Assembly: GCA_017461775.1 (NCBI GenBank) | Contig: JAFTXD010000047.1 | Coordinates: 1 to 64,000, forward strand | DNA length: 64,000 nt | Source of the DNA: Lachnospiraceae bacterium | Lineage (GTDB): Bacteria; Bacillota; Clostridia; Lachnospirales; Lachnospiraceae | Direction: 5' to 3' | Shown here: piece by piece, positions 8,662 to 17,483 of the stretch | Layout of the letters: every line of letters begins with the position of its first letter | Position numbering within the stretch: the stretch's first letter is position 1 | Position numbers and translations under genes: made by a program | Notes under the pieces: model-generated | Database searches by the model: none | The model's input: only the letters and a program-made list of their open reading frames with translations | Told to the model about the DNA's origin: nothing

Positions 8662-8974
8662 TCATTTATAATTTTCATAATAACAGCCCCGTTGTGAGCG
8701 CAGTGAGAAATGTACTGGGATGCCGGTCTTTGAATCCTGACACACTCGTGTCAAGTAAGGAACAACAAATCTTGTACATATTTAGGTTCATAAAACAAAA
8801 TATAAATTAAATCAAAAGTGTGAAAACCTTGCCGAACGGCATTAGAAAAAAGAAATTAAAACTTATGAAATAATAATAGCATTACATCTTACGATTAACA
8901 AGTAACTTTATATTTATTTAATAATATTGTTCCAAAGACATCTGCTCTTTGGATGCCCTTGGAACAATAACCAC
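8662..8974. other. 313-bp intergenic region with possible RNA structures
   Basis: No gene was recognised. At 8690-8780 there are nested inverted repeats: GTTGT/ACAAC, ATGTAC/GTACAT (8709-8714 and 8774-8779) and TGACAC/GTGTCA. 8781-8925 is A/T-rich with nothing recognisable. Near the spoIVB stop, 8926-8968 can fold in two mutually exclusive ways: TTGTTCCAA with TTGGAACAA, or TCCAAAGA with TCTTTGGA. Confidence 0.5.
8926..8968 (-). terminator. Possible terminator of spoIVB
   Basis: A 10-bp stem (ATTGTTCCAA/TTGGAACAAT) lies seven bases past the stop codon. The following sequence is A/T-rich but has no clean T run, so termination strength is uncertain. Confidence 0.4.
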
Positions 8975-10246
8975 CTAATGCGTCAACATCGTCTCAATAA
9001 ATATGCCAAACCCCTTATCCGGGTCATCAATCAGCACATGGGTAATAGCGCCTATGATCTTGCCATCCTGGATAATGGGGCTGCCGCTGAGTCCCTGCAC
9101 GATGCCACCGGTAATATCCAGAAGCTCCGGGTCAGTGATGGTCAGCTCAATACCGCGGTTTACCCTGTCATTTTCCAGCTCCACCTTAGTAATCTCAATA
9201 TCAAAGTATTCCGGCTGTTCCCGTACGGTACAATACACTAAAGCATCCCCTAAGCGGATATCCTGCTTTAGACCGATGGGAAGGGGCTCTGCCTCCACCA
9301 TGCCATAGCCCTTGGTATTGCAGCTGCCAAAGATTCCCGTATTACCGTTATAATCCACATCTCCCAGCACATAGCTCTCCTGATAGGTCACGATACCGGT
9401 CAATTCTCCAGGGTCGCCCTTTTGCCCTTTTTGAATATCGATAATCTTTGTCTTAAGCAAAGCGCCATCCTCCACATCCAGAATGGTGCTGGTGTCCATA
9501 TCTCCCAGGGCATGTCCCAGAGCTCCGAAATTCCCCTCACTATCGATATAGGTCATGGTACCGATTCCCTGGGCATTGTCCCGAAGCCAGATACCCAGCT
9601 TATACTCACCCTCTTCGTTTTTCACCGCTATCACCGGCTTTGTTAAAACCTCACTGCCTCTTCGAAAGGTAAGTGCCAGTTCTTCACCCTTACTCTCAGC
9701 AATGTTCTTTACAAAATCCTCTTTATCTCCGATTTCATATCCATTGACCCCCAGAATGTAATCACCTTCCTGCAAAATCCCTTTGGCCGGAGATATGGTT
9801 TTGCCATCACTGCTCACAAACTCTCCCACTTTGGTCACAAGTATCCCCTGAAACTCCACATAGAGTCCCACCGGAATTCCGCAGGGTATCAGCTCCGTGT
9901 CGTCAATAATCTGAATATCTACTTCCTTCAGGGGCACAAAGCCCAAGAGATTTACCTGCATGGAATATCCATTTGCCGTAGCAGTAGGTGCCTTGGGAGT
10001 AACGAACAATCCAAAGTCAACGATAGTACGCTCCTCACCGGCCTTCACCCGAAGCACCCCGGGCACCTTGTTATAAAAATACCGGTACCCGAAAAAAACG
10101 ATGGATACCAAACTGATAAAAATAGCTACGCATAAACAACCTCTGTAAATGCGTAGCTTCCTTCTATGACTCCTGTAGCATTCCAGAATCACCACGCCCT
10201 CGGCTCTGGCTCTCTCTAAAACGCTATCATCTCTATTTTCGTCCAT
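8975..10246 (-). CDS. spoIVB: SpoIVB serine peptidase (S55)
   Basis: Forespore-made signalling protease that, in Bacillus, cleaves SpoIVFA and so triggers activation of sigma-K in the mother cell. The 423-residue protein has a basic N-terminus, one membrane anchor (about 35-55), a PDZ domain (about 110-200) and the S55 domain, with GHALGD carrying the catalytic His and GLSGSPIIQDGKIIGA carrying the catalytic Ser near the C-terminus. The ATG at 10246 follows AAAGGGTG; an ATG six codons earlier lies on that site. It follows recN as in most spore-formers, but spo0A, its usual next gene, is not here. Confidence 0.95.
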   Translation of the reverse strand: MDENRDDSVLERARAEGVVILECYRSHRRKLRIYRGCLCVAIFISLVSIVFFGYRYFYNKVPGVLRVKAGEERTIVDFGLFVTPKAPTATANGYSMQVNLLGFVPLKEVDIQIIDDTELIPCGIPVGLYVEFQGILVTKVGEFVSSDGKTISPAKGILQEGDYILGVNGYEIGDKEDFVKNIAESKGEELALTFRRGSEVLTKPVIAVKNEEGEYKLGIWLRDNAQGIGTMTYIDSEGNFGALGHALGDMDTSTILDVEDGALLKTKIIDIQKGQKGDPGELTGIVTYQESYVLGDVDYNGNTGIFGSCNTKGYGMVEAEPLPIGLKQDIRLGDALVYCTVREQPEYFDIEITKVELENDRVNRGIELTITDPELLDITGGIVQGLSGSPIIQDGKIIGAITHVLIDDPDKGFGIFIETMLTH

Positions 10247-10312
10247 GTTCCCACACCCTTTCACATTTACTAAAAGTAGTATGCGAACATTTCCCGATTT
10301 TTATTTATACAA

Positions 10313-11980
10313 TTATTTCTTTTTTACGGCAAGTGCTTCCTCTCGCATAGCTCTTGCATTTTCCAGCGCAGCCTCCGACTTTTCGTCACTGCCCAAAAGT
10401 CTGGCAAGCTCTCCTAAGGAAGCCTGTTCATCCAGCCTGCGGATGTGGGTCACGGTACTCTCTCCTTCCACACCCTTTTCAATTACATGATGGCAGTCCG
10501 CCATAGCTGCAATCTGAGGCAAATGGGTAATGCAAATGACCTGATGTGCCTTCGCCACCTTATCCAGCTGACCGGATACCTTCCAGGCCGTCTTGCCACT
10601 GATACCCGCATCGATTTCATCAAAAATCAGGGTATCTATTTCATCCTTCTTTGCCAGCACCGTCTTAATACCCAGCATAATTCGTGATAATTCTCCACCG
10701 CTGGCTACCTGCGCCAGAGACTTCGGCTTCTCTCCCGGATTGGTGGAAATCAAAAATTCCACCTCATCATAGCCCTTTAGGGTAATCTCCTTCTCACTCT
10801 GCACGGAAATCCGAAAATCTACGGATAAAAAGTTCAGATTTTTCAAGGCCTCCAATAGCTCTCCCTGTAGTACCTCTGCGGCATTTTTACGGATTTCCGA
10901 CAGTCTTTCACAGGCTTTTTTCAGCTTCCCTTCCCGATTTACCAGCTGAGCCTGCAGTCCCTTCATATACATATCATAATCCAGAAGCGCATCCACACGC
11001 TCCTGTTTCTTTTTGAGGCTCTCTAAAATATCCGAAATAGTCTTTCCATATTTCGTCTTTAAGAAATTAATCTCATCCAGACGCTTTTCCAGCTTATCAA
11101 AGCTTTCCTCATCAAACTCCAGGTCGGAAAGATAGGCAGAAACCTCTCTGTTATAATCTGACAACAAGCTTTCGATTTCAGAAATATTGTCAAGCAATCC
11201 CTCTAAAGCCTTGTCATACTCCGCCACACCCCCAAGGAGTCTCACTGCTCTGCTGATGCCTTCCGAAGCTTCCGTAGCCGTATATACATAACTCTCGTTC
11301 AGAACTTCTGTAATCTTTTTGCTGTTCCGAAGCTTAAGGTGAAGTGCCTCCAGCTCCTCATCCTCCCCTTCGGTCAGGGCTGCATTCTCAATCTCCTGAA
11401 TCTCGTACTGGAGCAAATCCATCTCCCGATTCTTACTCTCTTCATCCAGAGCATCTGCCTCGATACGCTTTTTCAGCTCCTTCACTTCTCCATACAGCTC
11501 TTCTACCAGCGCCAAGACTTCTGCCGCCGGCTCTCCTGTATAGGCATCCAGAATCTCCAGATGCTTTTTCTTATGAAGCAGAGACTGATGCTCATGCTGT
11601 CCGTGAATATCAATTAACAGCTCCGCAATTTCCTTTAATTGCTTCACATTCACGGTTTCCCCGTTGATTTTGCTGACACTCTTTCCCGGCACCAGTTTAC
11701 GGCTGATGGACACCACCTCTTCTACCGGAAGCTCCATTTCCTCCAACTTCTTTTGCAGCACCGGATTTTCCCCGGAAAAGGTTAGCTCCACAAGACCGCT
11801 TTCTGCGCCGCTGCGAAGCATATCCTTATCGAATTTTCCTCCCAGTGCCAGATTTACAGAACCGATAAGGACGGACTTACCTGCACCGGTTTCTCCGGTG
11901 AGGATGTTCAGACCTTCCCCAAATTCTACCTCTGTTTCCTGAATTAATGCCAAATTTTTTACATGTAAATTTAGTAACAT
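10313..11980 (-). CDS. recN: DNA repair protein RecN
   Basis: SMC-like ATPase recruited early to double-strand breaks. The 555-residue protein has a Walker A at 29-36 (GETGAGKS), a long central coiled coil (about 150-380) and the C-terminal ABC signature and Walker B (ASGGELSRIMLGIK, then TLIFDEIDAGISG). The ATG at 11980 has AAGGGG upstream and gives the normal family length; a longer reading would run into the hairpin element at 12044-12235. Its place between argR and spoIVB is the standard one. Confidence 0.96.
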   Translation of the reverse strand: MLLNLHVKNLALIQETEVEFGEGLNILTGETGAGKSVLIGSVNLALGGKFDKDMLRSGAESGLVELTFSGENPVLQKKLEEMELPVEEVVSISRKLVPGKSVSKINGETVNVKQLKEIAELLIDIHGQHEHQSLLHKKKHLEILDAYTGEPAAEVLALVEELYGEVKELKKRIEADALDEESKNREMDLLQYEIQEIENAALTEGEDEELEALHLKLRNSKKITEVLNESYVYTATEASEGISRAVRLLGGVAEYDKALEGLLDNISEIESLLSDYNREVSAYLSDLEFDEESFDKLEKRLDEINFLKTKYGKTISDILESLKKKQERVDALLDYDMYMKGLQAQLVNREGKLKKACERLSEIRKNAAEVLQGELLEALKNLNFLSVDFRISVQSEKEITLKGYDEVEFLISTNPGEKPKSLAQVASGGELSRIMLGIKTVLAKKDEIDTLIFDEIDAGISGKTAWKVSGQLDKVAKAHQVICITHLPQIAAMADCHHVIEKGVEGESTVTHIRRLDEQASLGELARLLGSDEKSEAALENARAMREEALAVKKK

Positions 11981-12043
11981 ATGTATCCCCTTTCTACCTT
12001 CTCCGACAGCTATCTCCTTTAGCTTAAGTAGAAATATGTGGTT

Positions 12044-12235
12044 TCTCCGGGCTGTGGCTGGGCTTGGGGGATGCCGGGGATGGTATATATTGTTTTTGAG
12101 ACCCTTGAAAAACGTAGCGGTACTAGGCTCGAAAAAACCTCGCCAAGTGCCGACGTTTTTCACGGAGCGAGAGCGCGTCTCAAAAACAATATATACCATC
12201 CCCGGCATCCCCCAAGCCCAGCCACAGCCCGGAGA
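12044..12235. repeat. Long hairpin element, copy 1 (recN-argR gap)
   Basis: Two perfectly complementary 59-bp arms (12044-12102 and 12177-12235) enclose 74 bases. The enclosed segment contains a second hairpin: TGAAAAACGT (12106-12115) pairs with ACGTTTTTCA (12153-12162), and inside it CGGTACT pairs with AGTGCCG. The inner core (about 12106-12162) recurs nearly unchanged at 24522-24580, while the outer arms differ in sequence. There is no T run, so it is not an ordinary terminator. It encodes no protein and would be transcribed with argR-recN. Confidence 0.9.
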
Positions 12236-12257
12236 CTTCAAAATTCTTTCATCAAAA

Positions 12258-12710
12258 CTATCGCCCGGTCATTTCCCGGAGCTTGTCCATAAGTCCCAGG
12301 GTTTCCTGGGTAGTACGCACTGCTACGAAGATGGTATCGTCTCCTGCGATACATCCCACAACCTCATGGAATTTCAGGGAATCGATTGCTGCAGCTACAG
12401 CCATGGCCATACCGGATACGGTTTTTACCACCAGAATGTTCTGAGCCATATCCATGGAGATAAATGCATCCTGAAGCACACGTATGTATTTGCCCTCTAA
12501 ATGTCTGTCGTCATTCTGTAGCACAATGTACTTCTGCTTTCCATCCCCGACAGATGCCTTGGTCAGATTCAGCTCCCGGATATCCCTGGACACGGTGGCC
12601 TGGGTCACCTCAAAGCCGGATTCCTTCAGCTTTGCAGCCAGCTCTTCCTGAGTTTCGATAACATTGTTTTCAATTATTTCCACAATTTTGCTATGTCTGC
12701 TCTTCTTCAC
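12258..12710 (-). CDS. argR: Arginine repressor ArgR
   Basis: Hexameric arginine-sensing regulator of arginine synthesis and breakdown. The 150-residue protein has an N-terminal winged helix (about 1-70, with QATVSRDIRELNL as recognition region) and a C-terminal oligomerisation and arginine-binding domain containing GCIAGDDTIFVAVR. The GTG at 12710 is chosen because AAGGAG lies eight bases upstream and the length then fits the family; an earlier in-frame GTG at 12734 overlaps nadK and has no ribosome site. The gap from nadK is 13 bases. In this block ArgR is usually encoded far from its targets, so the neighbours do not define its regulon. Confidence 0.94.
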   Translation of the reverse strand: MKKSRHSKIVEIIENNVIETQEELAAKLKESGFEVTQATVSRDIRELNLTKASVGDGKQKYIVLQNDDRHLEGKYIRVLQDAFISMDMAQNILVVKTVSGMAMAVAAAIDSLKFHEVVGCIAGDDTIFVAVRTTQETLGLMDKLREMTGR

Positions 12711-12723
12711 CCTTATACTCCTT

Positions 12724-13569
12724 CTAATGGTCACTCATCTTTTTATGTAAAACCTCCAGAAAGCTCACCTTGTTAATCTGTATAATCTCGGTGGTCTTTT
12801 CCGAAGCCACGATTCTGATTTTCTCTCCGGTTTTCATAGAAACCATATGCGTTCCGTCGAAGCTGGCCTCCACTGCCTGCTCCTGTCCGTTTCTGTCCGC
12901 AGGGACTTCGATGATTACCTCGTCCTCCGGGGACAGGATGATACTTCTGGCATTTAAGGTATGGGGACAAATCGGGGTCAGCATAATCAGCTTTGCCTTG
13001 GGCTCCACAATGGGTCCTCCGGCGGATAAGCTGTATCCGGTAGAACCGGTGGGCGTGCTGACGATGATTCCGTCCGCATTGTATTCGTTTAAAAACTGTC
13101 CGTTTACATACACCTTCAATTTGTGAATCTGCAAGGAGCCTTTTCTGGAAATAACGATGTCATTTAGAGCCCAGTCTTCCTGCACATCACCGCTGTTCCA
13201 CTGTATTCTTCCGTGAAGCATCATTCGCTTCTCCGTGGTATAGTCCCCGGCCACCAGCTTATCCAGCGCGCCTTCTAAATCTCCCGGCTCAATCTCTGTC
13301 ATATACCCTAAAGTTCCACGGTTCACACCGATTAAAGGAATATCCAGACGCTTGGTATCCCAGGCAGCCTGGAGCATAGTGCCATCGCCACCGATGACAA
13401 TCATGCAACATACATCCTTTGGAATGGCATCTTCCTTAAGAATACTACCGTCCTCCTTGGTAAGCGCAGTACACCTGCAGCCCTTCCCTTTCAGATAATC
13501 GGAAATCCTGTCCGTCATCTTCATTTCCGGGTCCTTATGATGATTGGTATAGATTAGAAAATGCTTCAT
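12724..13569 (-). CDS. nadK: NAD kinase
   Basis: Phosphorylates NAD to NADP in the cytoplasm. The 281-residue protein has the GGDGT motif at 60-64 and the conserved NADGIIVSTPTGSTGYS substrate loop near residue 165, plus the following GGPIVEP. The start overlaps the end of tlyA by four bases, indicating translational coupling. Short N-terminus and overall length are typical of Clostridia. Confidence 0.95.
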   Translation of the reverse strand: MKHFLIYTNHHKDPEMKMTDRISDYLKGKGCRCTALTKEDGSILKEDAIPKDVCCMIVIGGDGTMLQAAWDTKRLDIPLIGVNRGTLGYMTEIEPGDLEGALDKLVAGDYTTEKRMMLHGRIQWNSGDVQEDWALNDIVISRKGSLQIHKLKVYVNGQFLNEYNADGIIVSTPTGSTGYSLSAGGPIVEPKAKLIMLTPICPHTLNARSIILSPEDEVIIEVPADRNGQEQAVEASFDGTHMVSMKTGEKIRIVASEKTTEIIQINKVSFLEVLHKKMSDH

Positions 13570-14456
13570 TTATCCAAACTCTCATGGGCTCTTCCCACGA
13601 TCTCCTTTACCAGCTGATTTATCTCCTCACTGTAAGAGACTCCCGACTTCTCCCCGATGATTTCCACAAGGGCATCCTCCGCCTCTTTTTCCGTAAGCTC
13701 AGCCTTTTCCCGGGATTTCTCTTCACTTTTCTGAATATGCATCAGATACTCAATGTTTCCCTCCGGTCCCTTAATGGGAGAAAATTCCAGATGCAGAATA
13801 TCAAAGCCGATGAAGTCTGCAAAATCCAGCGCCTTACGGATAACCTCCTCATGAACACTGACCTCGCGCACAACACCCTTTTTTCCAACCTTATCCTTAC
13901 CGGCCTCAAACTGTGGCTTAATCAGGCAAACCATCTGGCCGCCTTCCTTTAACAGATTTCTGGCAGGAATCAGTATCTTTGTCAAAGAGATAAAGGATAC
14001 ATCCACACTGGCAAAATCAAGGGCATCCTGAATATCCGCCGGCACCATGTAACGAAAATTAGTCTTCTCCATGCACACCACACGCTCATCGTTACGTAAT
14101 TTCCACGCCAGCTGTCCATGTCCCACATCCACGGAGTACACCTTACTTGCACCGTTTTGCAGCATACAGTCCGTAAAACCGCCGGTAGAGGCACCGATAT
14201 CCATACACACCTTACCATCCAGGGAAATATCCCAGCTGTCCATAGCCTTCTCCAGCTTCAGTCCCCCGCGGCTCACATATTTCATCTGGGCACCACGCAC
14301 CTCTAAGGTAATCTTGCTTTCGTCAAAGGTAGAGCCGGCCTTGTCCTCTTTCTGCCCATTCACATATACATTACCGGACATGATGATGGCCTTTGCCTTT
14401 TCCCTGGAGGGTGCATACCCGTTATTTACCAAAATGATATCCAATCGTTCCTTCAT
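13566..14456 (-). CDS. tlyA: TlyA-family rRNA 2'-O-methyltransferase
   Basis: Methylates ribose in rRNA; older annotations call the family hemolysin A. The 296-residue protein has an N-terminal S4 RNA-binding domain (about 1-60, starting MKERLDIILVNNGYA) and an FtsJ-like methyltransferase domain with DIGASTGG at 86-93 as the SAM-binding loop. A charged C-terminal extension of about 45 residues (rich in E and K) follows the catalytic domain and is longer than in many relatives. It is part of the dxs-tlyA-nadK-argR-recN series, with 19 bases to dxs and a 4-base overlap with nadK. Confidence 0.92.
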   Translation of the reverse strand: MKERLDIILVNNGYAPSREKAKAIIMSGNVYVNGQKEDKAGSTFDESKITLEVRGAQMKYVSRGGLKLEKAMDSWDISLDGKVCMDIGASTGGFTDCMLQNGASKVYSVDVGHGQLAWKLRNDERVVCMEKTNFRYMVPADIQDALDFASVDVSFISLTKILIPARNLLKEGGQMVCLIKPQFEAGKDKVGKKGVVREVSVHEEVIRKALDFADFIGFDILHLEFSPIKGPEGNIEYLMHIQKSEEKSREKAELTEKEAEDALVEIIGEKSGVSYSEEINQLVKEIVGRAHESLDK

Positions 14457-14475
14457 TCCAAATCCTTACTTACAT

Positions 14476-16332
14476 TTATTCCATTCGCTGGATAATAGTC
14501 TTTACAATACTCTCGCTGTCCAGACCGATTTCCTTCTTCAGTACTTCTACATTGCCATGCTCCACATAAGCATCGGGAATGGCAACGGAAATAAATTCAC
14601 AGGAAAGTCCTTCCTTCTGAAGATAGGCAAGTACCTTCTCTCCAAATCCGCCACTTGCTACATTTTCCTCCATGGTCACGATGATGGAATGGCTTCTGGC
14701 TGCCGCCTTCACCGCTTCCTCATCAATGGGCTTTACAAAACGGCTGTTAATCAGGCTGACCTGATATCCCTTTTCCTTAAGGGCTGCATACACCGCTTCT
14801 CCGGTCTTCACCATGCTTCCTACCGCAAAAAGAGCGATGTCCTGCTCCTTATATATCCACTCCGCCTTACCATATTCAATAGGCTCCCGGTAATCCTTTA
14901 AGCCATCGTAGGCCTCCCCTCTGGGATAACGGATAGCAATCGGTGCTTCCAGCTTTACCGCAAATTTCAGCATATCCGAAAGCTCCCACTTATTCTTAGG
15001 AGCACAGACCGTCATGCCCGGAATACTGGATAAAAAGGACAAATCAAAGATACCCTGATGGGTCTCTCCGTCGCTTCCCACAATACCCGCTCTGTCGATG
15101 GCAAACACCACCGGCAGATTCTGAATACACACATCGTGAAGAATCTGGTCATAGGCCCTCTGCAGGAAAGAGGAATAAATAGCCACAATAGGCTTTAAGC
15201 CTCCGGCGGCCAGACCTGCCGCAAAGGTAACTGCATGCTCCTCTGCGATTCCCACGTCAAAAAATCTATCCGGATACATATTACGGAAACGCTTCAGTCC
15301 CGTGCCATCCGGCATGGCGGCGGTAATCGCCACCACCTTCTCGTCTCTCTGTCCCAGCTTACACATTACCGTAGAGAAAATATCGGTGTAGTTTGCCTTA
15401 TTCCTTGGCTTGCTGGGAAGACCTGTCTCTATCTCGAAGGGCTCCGCACCATGGAATCTGGCAGGATGCTTCTCCGCCGGTGCGAATCCCTTACCCTTCT
15501 GGGTCAGCACGTGTACCAGAACCGCTCCCTTTACACGCTTTGCCTCCTTCAATATCCGAAGAAGCCCCTTCATATCATGACCGTCCACCGGTCCTAAATA
15601 GGTAAGTCCCATATCCTCAAAAAGCATTCCGGGAATTACCAACTGCTTTACACTGTTTTTCGCTCTGCGAAGCCCGGACACCATGTTGTCTCCGTGCTTT
15701 GTACCAAGGAGCGCATCATAAATGCCCTTCTTTAGACCCAGATATCCATCCGCTGTACGAATATTGTTCAGATACTTGGATACACCGCCCACATTCTCGG
15801 AAATGGACATATTGTTATCGTTAAGCACCACAATAAAGTTGGTATCCAGCTTTGCCGCATTGTTCAGGGCCTCATAAGCCATACCACCGGTCAGGGAACC
15901 ATCACCGATAACGGATACAATGGTATTCTCCCCACCCTGGATGTCCCTTGCCTTGGCAAGTCCCAGTCCGGCAGAAATAGAGGTAGAACTGTGTCCCGTA
16001 TCAAAGGCGTCACAACTTGATTCCTTCCGTTTAGGAAAGCCGCTGAGTCCATGATACTGACGAAGGGTTGTAAATCCATCCCTTCTGCCCGTGAGAAGCT
16101 TATGAGTATAGGACTGGTGTCCCACATCCCAGATAATCTTATCCTCCGGTAAATTCAAGGACAAATGCAAAGCCATGGTCAGCTCCACAGCTCCCAGATT
16201 GGAGCCCAGATGTCCACCGGTCACACTGATGGACTGAATCAGAAACTGTCTGATTTCCTCTGCCAGTGCCTCATAATCCTTAGCGTCAATATTCTTTATA
16301 TCATTTGGATTTTTAATCTGTTCAAGTAACAT
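14476..16332 (-). CDS. dxs: 1-deoxy-D-xylulose-5-phosphate synthase
   Basis: First step of the MEP isoprenoid pathway: condenses pyruvate and glyceraldehyde 3-phosphate using thiamine diphosphate. The 618-residue protein is full length, with the TPP motif beginning GDGSLTGGM at 143 and the transketolase-like pyrimidine and C-terminal domains (GSDGETHQGIFD, RYPRGEA). It sits eight bases after ispA, so isoprenoid chain building and precursor supply are co-transcribed. Confidence 0.97.
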   Translation of the reverse strand: MLLEQIKNPNDIKNIDAKDYEALAEEIRQFLIQSISVTGGHLGSNLGAVELTMALHLSLNLPEDKIIWDVGHQSYTHKLLTGRRDGFTTLRQYHGLSGFPKRKESSCDAFDTGHSSTSISAGLGLAKARDIQGGENTIVSVIGDGSLTGGMAYEALNNAAKLDTNFIVVLNDNNMSISENVGGVSKYLNNIRTADGYLGLKKGIYDALLGTKHGDNMVSGLRRAKNSVKQLVIPGMLFEDMGLTYLGPVDGHDMKGLLRILKEAKRVKGAVLVHVLTQKGKGFAPAEKHPARFHGAEPFEIETGLPSKPRNKANYTDIFSTVMCKLGQRDEKVVAITAAMPDGTGLKRFRNMYPDRFFDVGIAEEHAVTFAAGLAAGGLKPIVAIYSSFLQRAYDQILHDVCIQNLPVVFAIDRAGIVGSDGETHQGIFDLSFLSSIPGMTVCAPKNKWELSDMLKFAVKLEAPIAIRYPRGEAYDGLKDYREPIEYGKAEWIYKEQDIALFAVGSMVKTGEAVYAALKEKGYQVSLINSRFVKPIDEEAVKAAARSHSIIVTMEENVASGGFGEKVLAYLQKEGLSCEFISVAIPDAYVEHGNVEVLKKEIGLDSESIVKTIIQRME

Positions 16333-16340
16333 ATCCGCTC

Positions 16341-17258
16341 CTATTTTGTACGATAAATTAAGGAATGAATCAGCTCACACAAAAAGCTGCTGTCTCCGGA
16401 AAAGCCCTCCAGGATACTCATTGCCTCCTGGGATAGTCTTTCCACTTCCATCCTTGCTTCCTCTAAGCCCTTTAATGTTACATAGGTCTGCTTATGATTC
16501 TTCTCATCACTGCCAATGGGCTTTCCAAGCTCCTCCTGGTTACCTGTCACATCCAGAATATCATCCTGAATCTGGAAGGCCAGGCCCACATTATAAGCAC
16601 ACCGTTCAATTTTACGAACTTCATTTAAGCTGGCTCCGGCTAAAATCGCTCCTATCATCATAGAGGCTTCCACCAAAGCCGCCGTTTTATACTTGTGAAT
16701 AAATGTCAGCTCCTCTATCGTCACCGACGTTTTCTCCTCCGCCGCAATATCCGCTGTCTGTCCGCCAATCATACCGTAAATACCGGCTTTCTCTGCAAGT
16801 ACCTTCAAGGCTCTTGCCACAGAAATTTCCCGCATGGCATTGATTTTCTCCGGTTCTAAATCCTCGGAAATCTCAAAGGCCTTCAGTGCCGTTTCAAAGG
16901 CATAATTCAGCAGCGCATCCCCTGCCAAAACCGCATTGGCTTCTCCATACACCACATGGGTGGTCTTTCTTCCCCGGCGGTATTCGTCATTGTCCATAGC
17001 CGGCAAATCATCATGCACCAGGGAATAGGTATGAATCATCTCTATTGCCGCCATAAAAGGCTGTATCTCATCCCCTCTGCCCCCAAAAAGACGATAAGTC
17101 TCATTCATCAGCATGGGACGAAGTCTTTTGCCCCCGGCTAAAATACTGTAATTCATGGCTTCCACAACAATTTTCTGGTATCCGGTTTCTTCCGGCAGAA
17201 AGCTGCTGATTATTTTCTCTATCTCTTTTACCTTTTCCTTCATGGATTCTTCAAACAT
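16341..17258 (-). CDS. ispA: Farnesyl/geranyl diphosphate synthase (IspA type)
   Basis: Builds short-chain polyprenyl diphosphates from IPP and DMAPP. The roughly 305-residue protein has the first aspartate-rich motif DDLPAMDND (83-91) and the second, DDILD, near residue 220, with GGKRLRPML at 42-50. The ATG at 17258 is preferred because GGTGA lies eight bases upstream; TTG at 17273 and ATG at 17264 are in-frame alternatives. It lies between xseB and dxs, the normal order. Exact chain length cannot be read from sequence. Confidence 0.92.
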   Translation of the reverse strand: MFEESMKEKVKEIEKIISSFLPEETGYQKIVVEAMNYSILAGGKRLRPMLMNETYRLFGGRGDEIQPFMAAIEMIHTYSLVHDDLPAMDNDEYRRGRKTTHVVYGEANAVLAGDALLNYAFETALKAFEISEDLEPEKINAMREISVARALKVLAEKAGIYGMIGGQTADIAAEEKTSVTIEELTFIHKYKTAALVEASMMIGAILAGASLNEVRKIERCAYNVGLAFQIQDDILDVTGNQEELGKPIGSDEKNHKQTYVTLKGLEEARMEVERLSQEAMSILEGFSGDSSFLCELIHSLIYRTK

Positions 17259-17284
17259 ACTCATTTTCACCAATCTGGGAACCC

Positions 17285-17479
17285 CTACAGATTCTCCAGC
17301 TTCCCTTCTGCCGTCAGCTTTAGTACCTGCTTTTCCACCTTATCAATCTGGTCGTTGCAGTCCTTTAATATCTTCATCCCCTCTGCATATGCCAAAAAAG
17401 CATCCTCTAAGGATACCTCTTCGCTCTCCAGCTTTGCTATGGTCTCTTCCAATCTGGCAAAGTTTTCTTCAATCGTCAT
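17285..17479 (-). CDS. xseB: Exodeoxyribonuclease VII small subunit
   Basis: Partner of XseA in the single-strand exonuclease VII. The 64-residue helical protein has the family pattern EENFARLEETIAKLESEEV then LEDAFLAYAEGM. The ATG at 17479 follows AGAGGAA and leaves the gene five bases from the xseA stop; a start at 17500 would overlap xseA and lacks a ribosome site. Confidence 0.93.
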   Translation of the reverse strand: MTIEENFARLEETIAKLESEEVSLEDAFLAYAEGMKILKDCNDQIDKVEKQVLKLTAEGKLENL

Positions 17480-17483
17480 AGCT

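Noticed and set aside
12044..12235. Hairpin element read as an insertion sequence or a terminator
   Set aside because: No transposase frame or target duplication, and no T run at either arm; the two copies share the centre rather than the ends.
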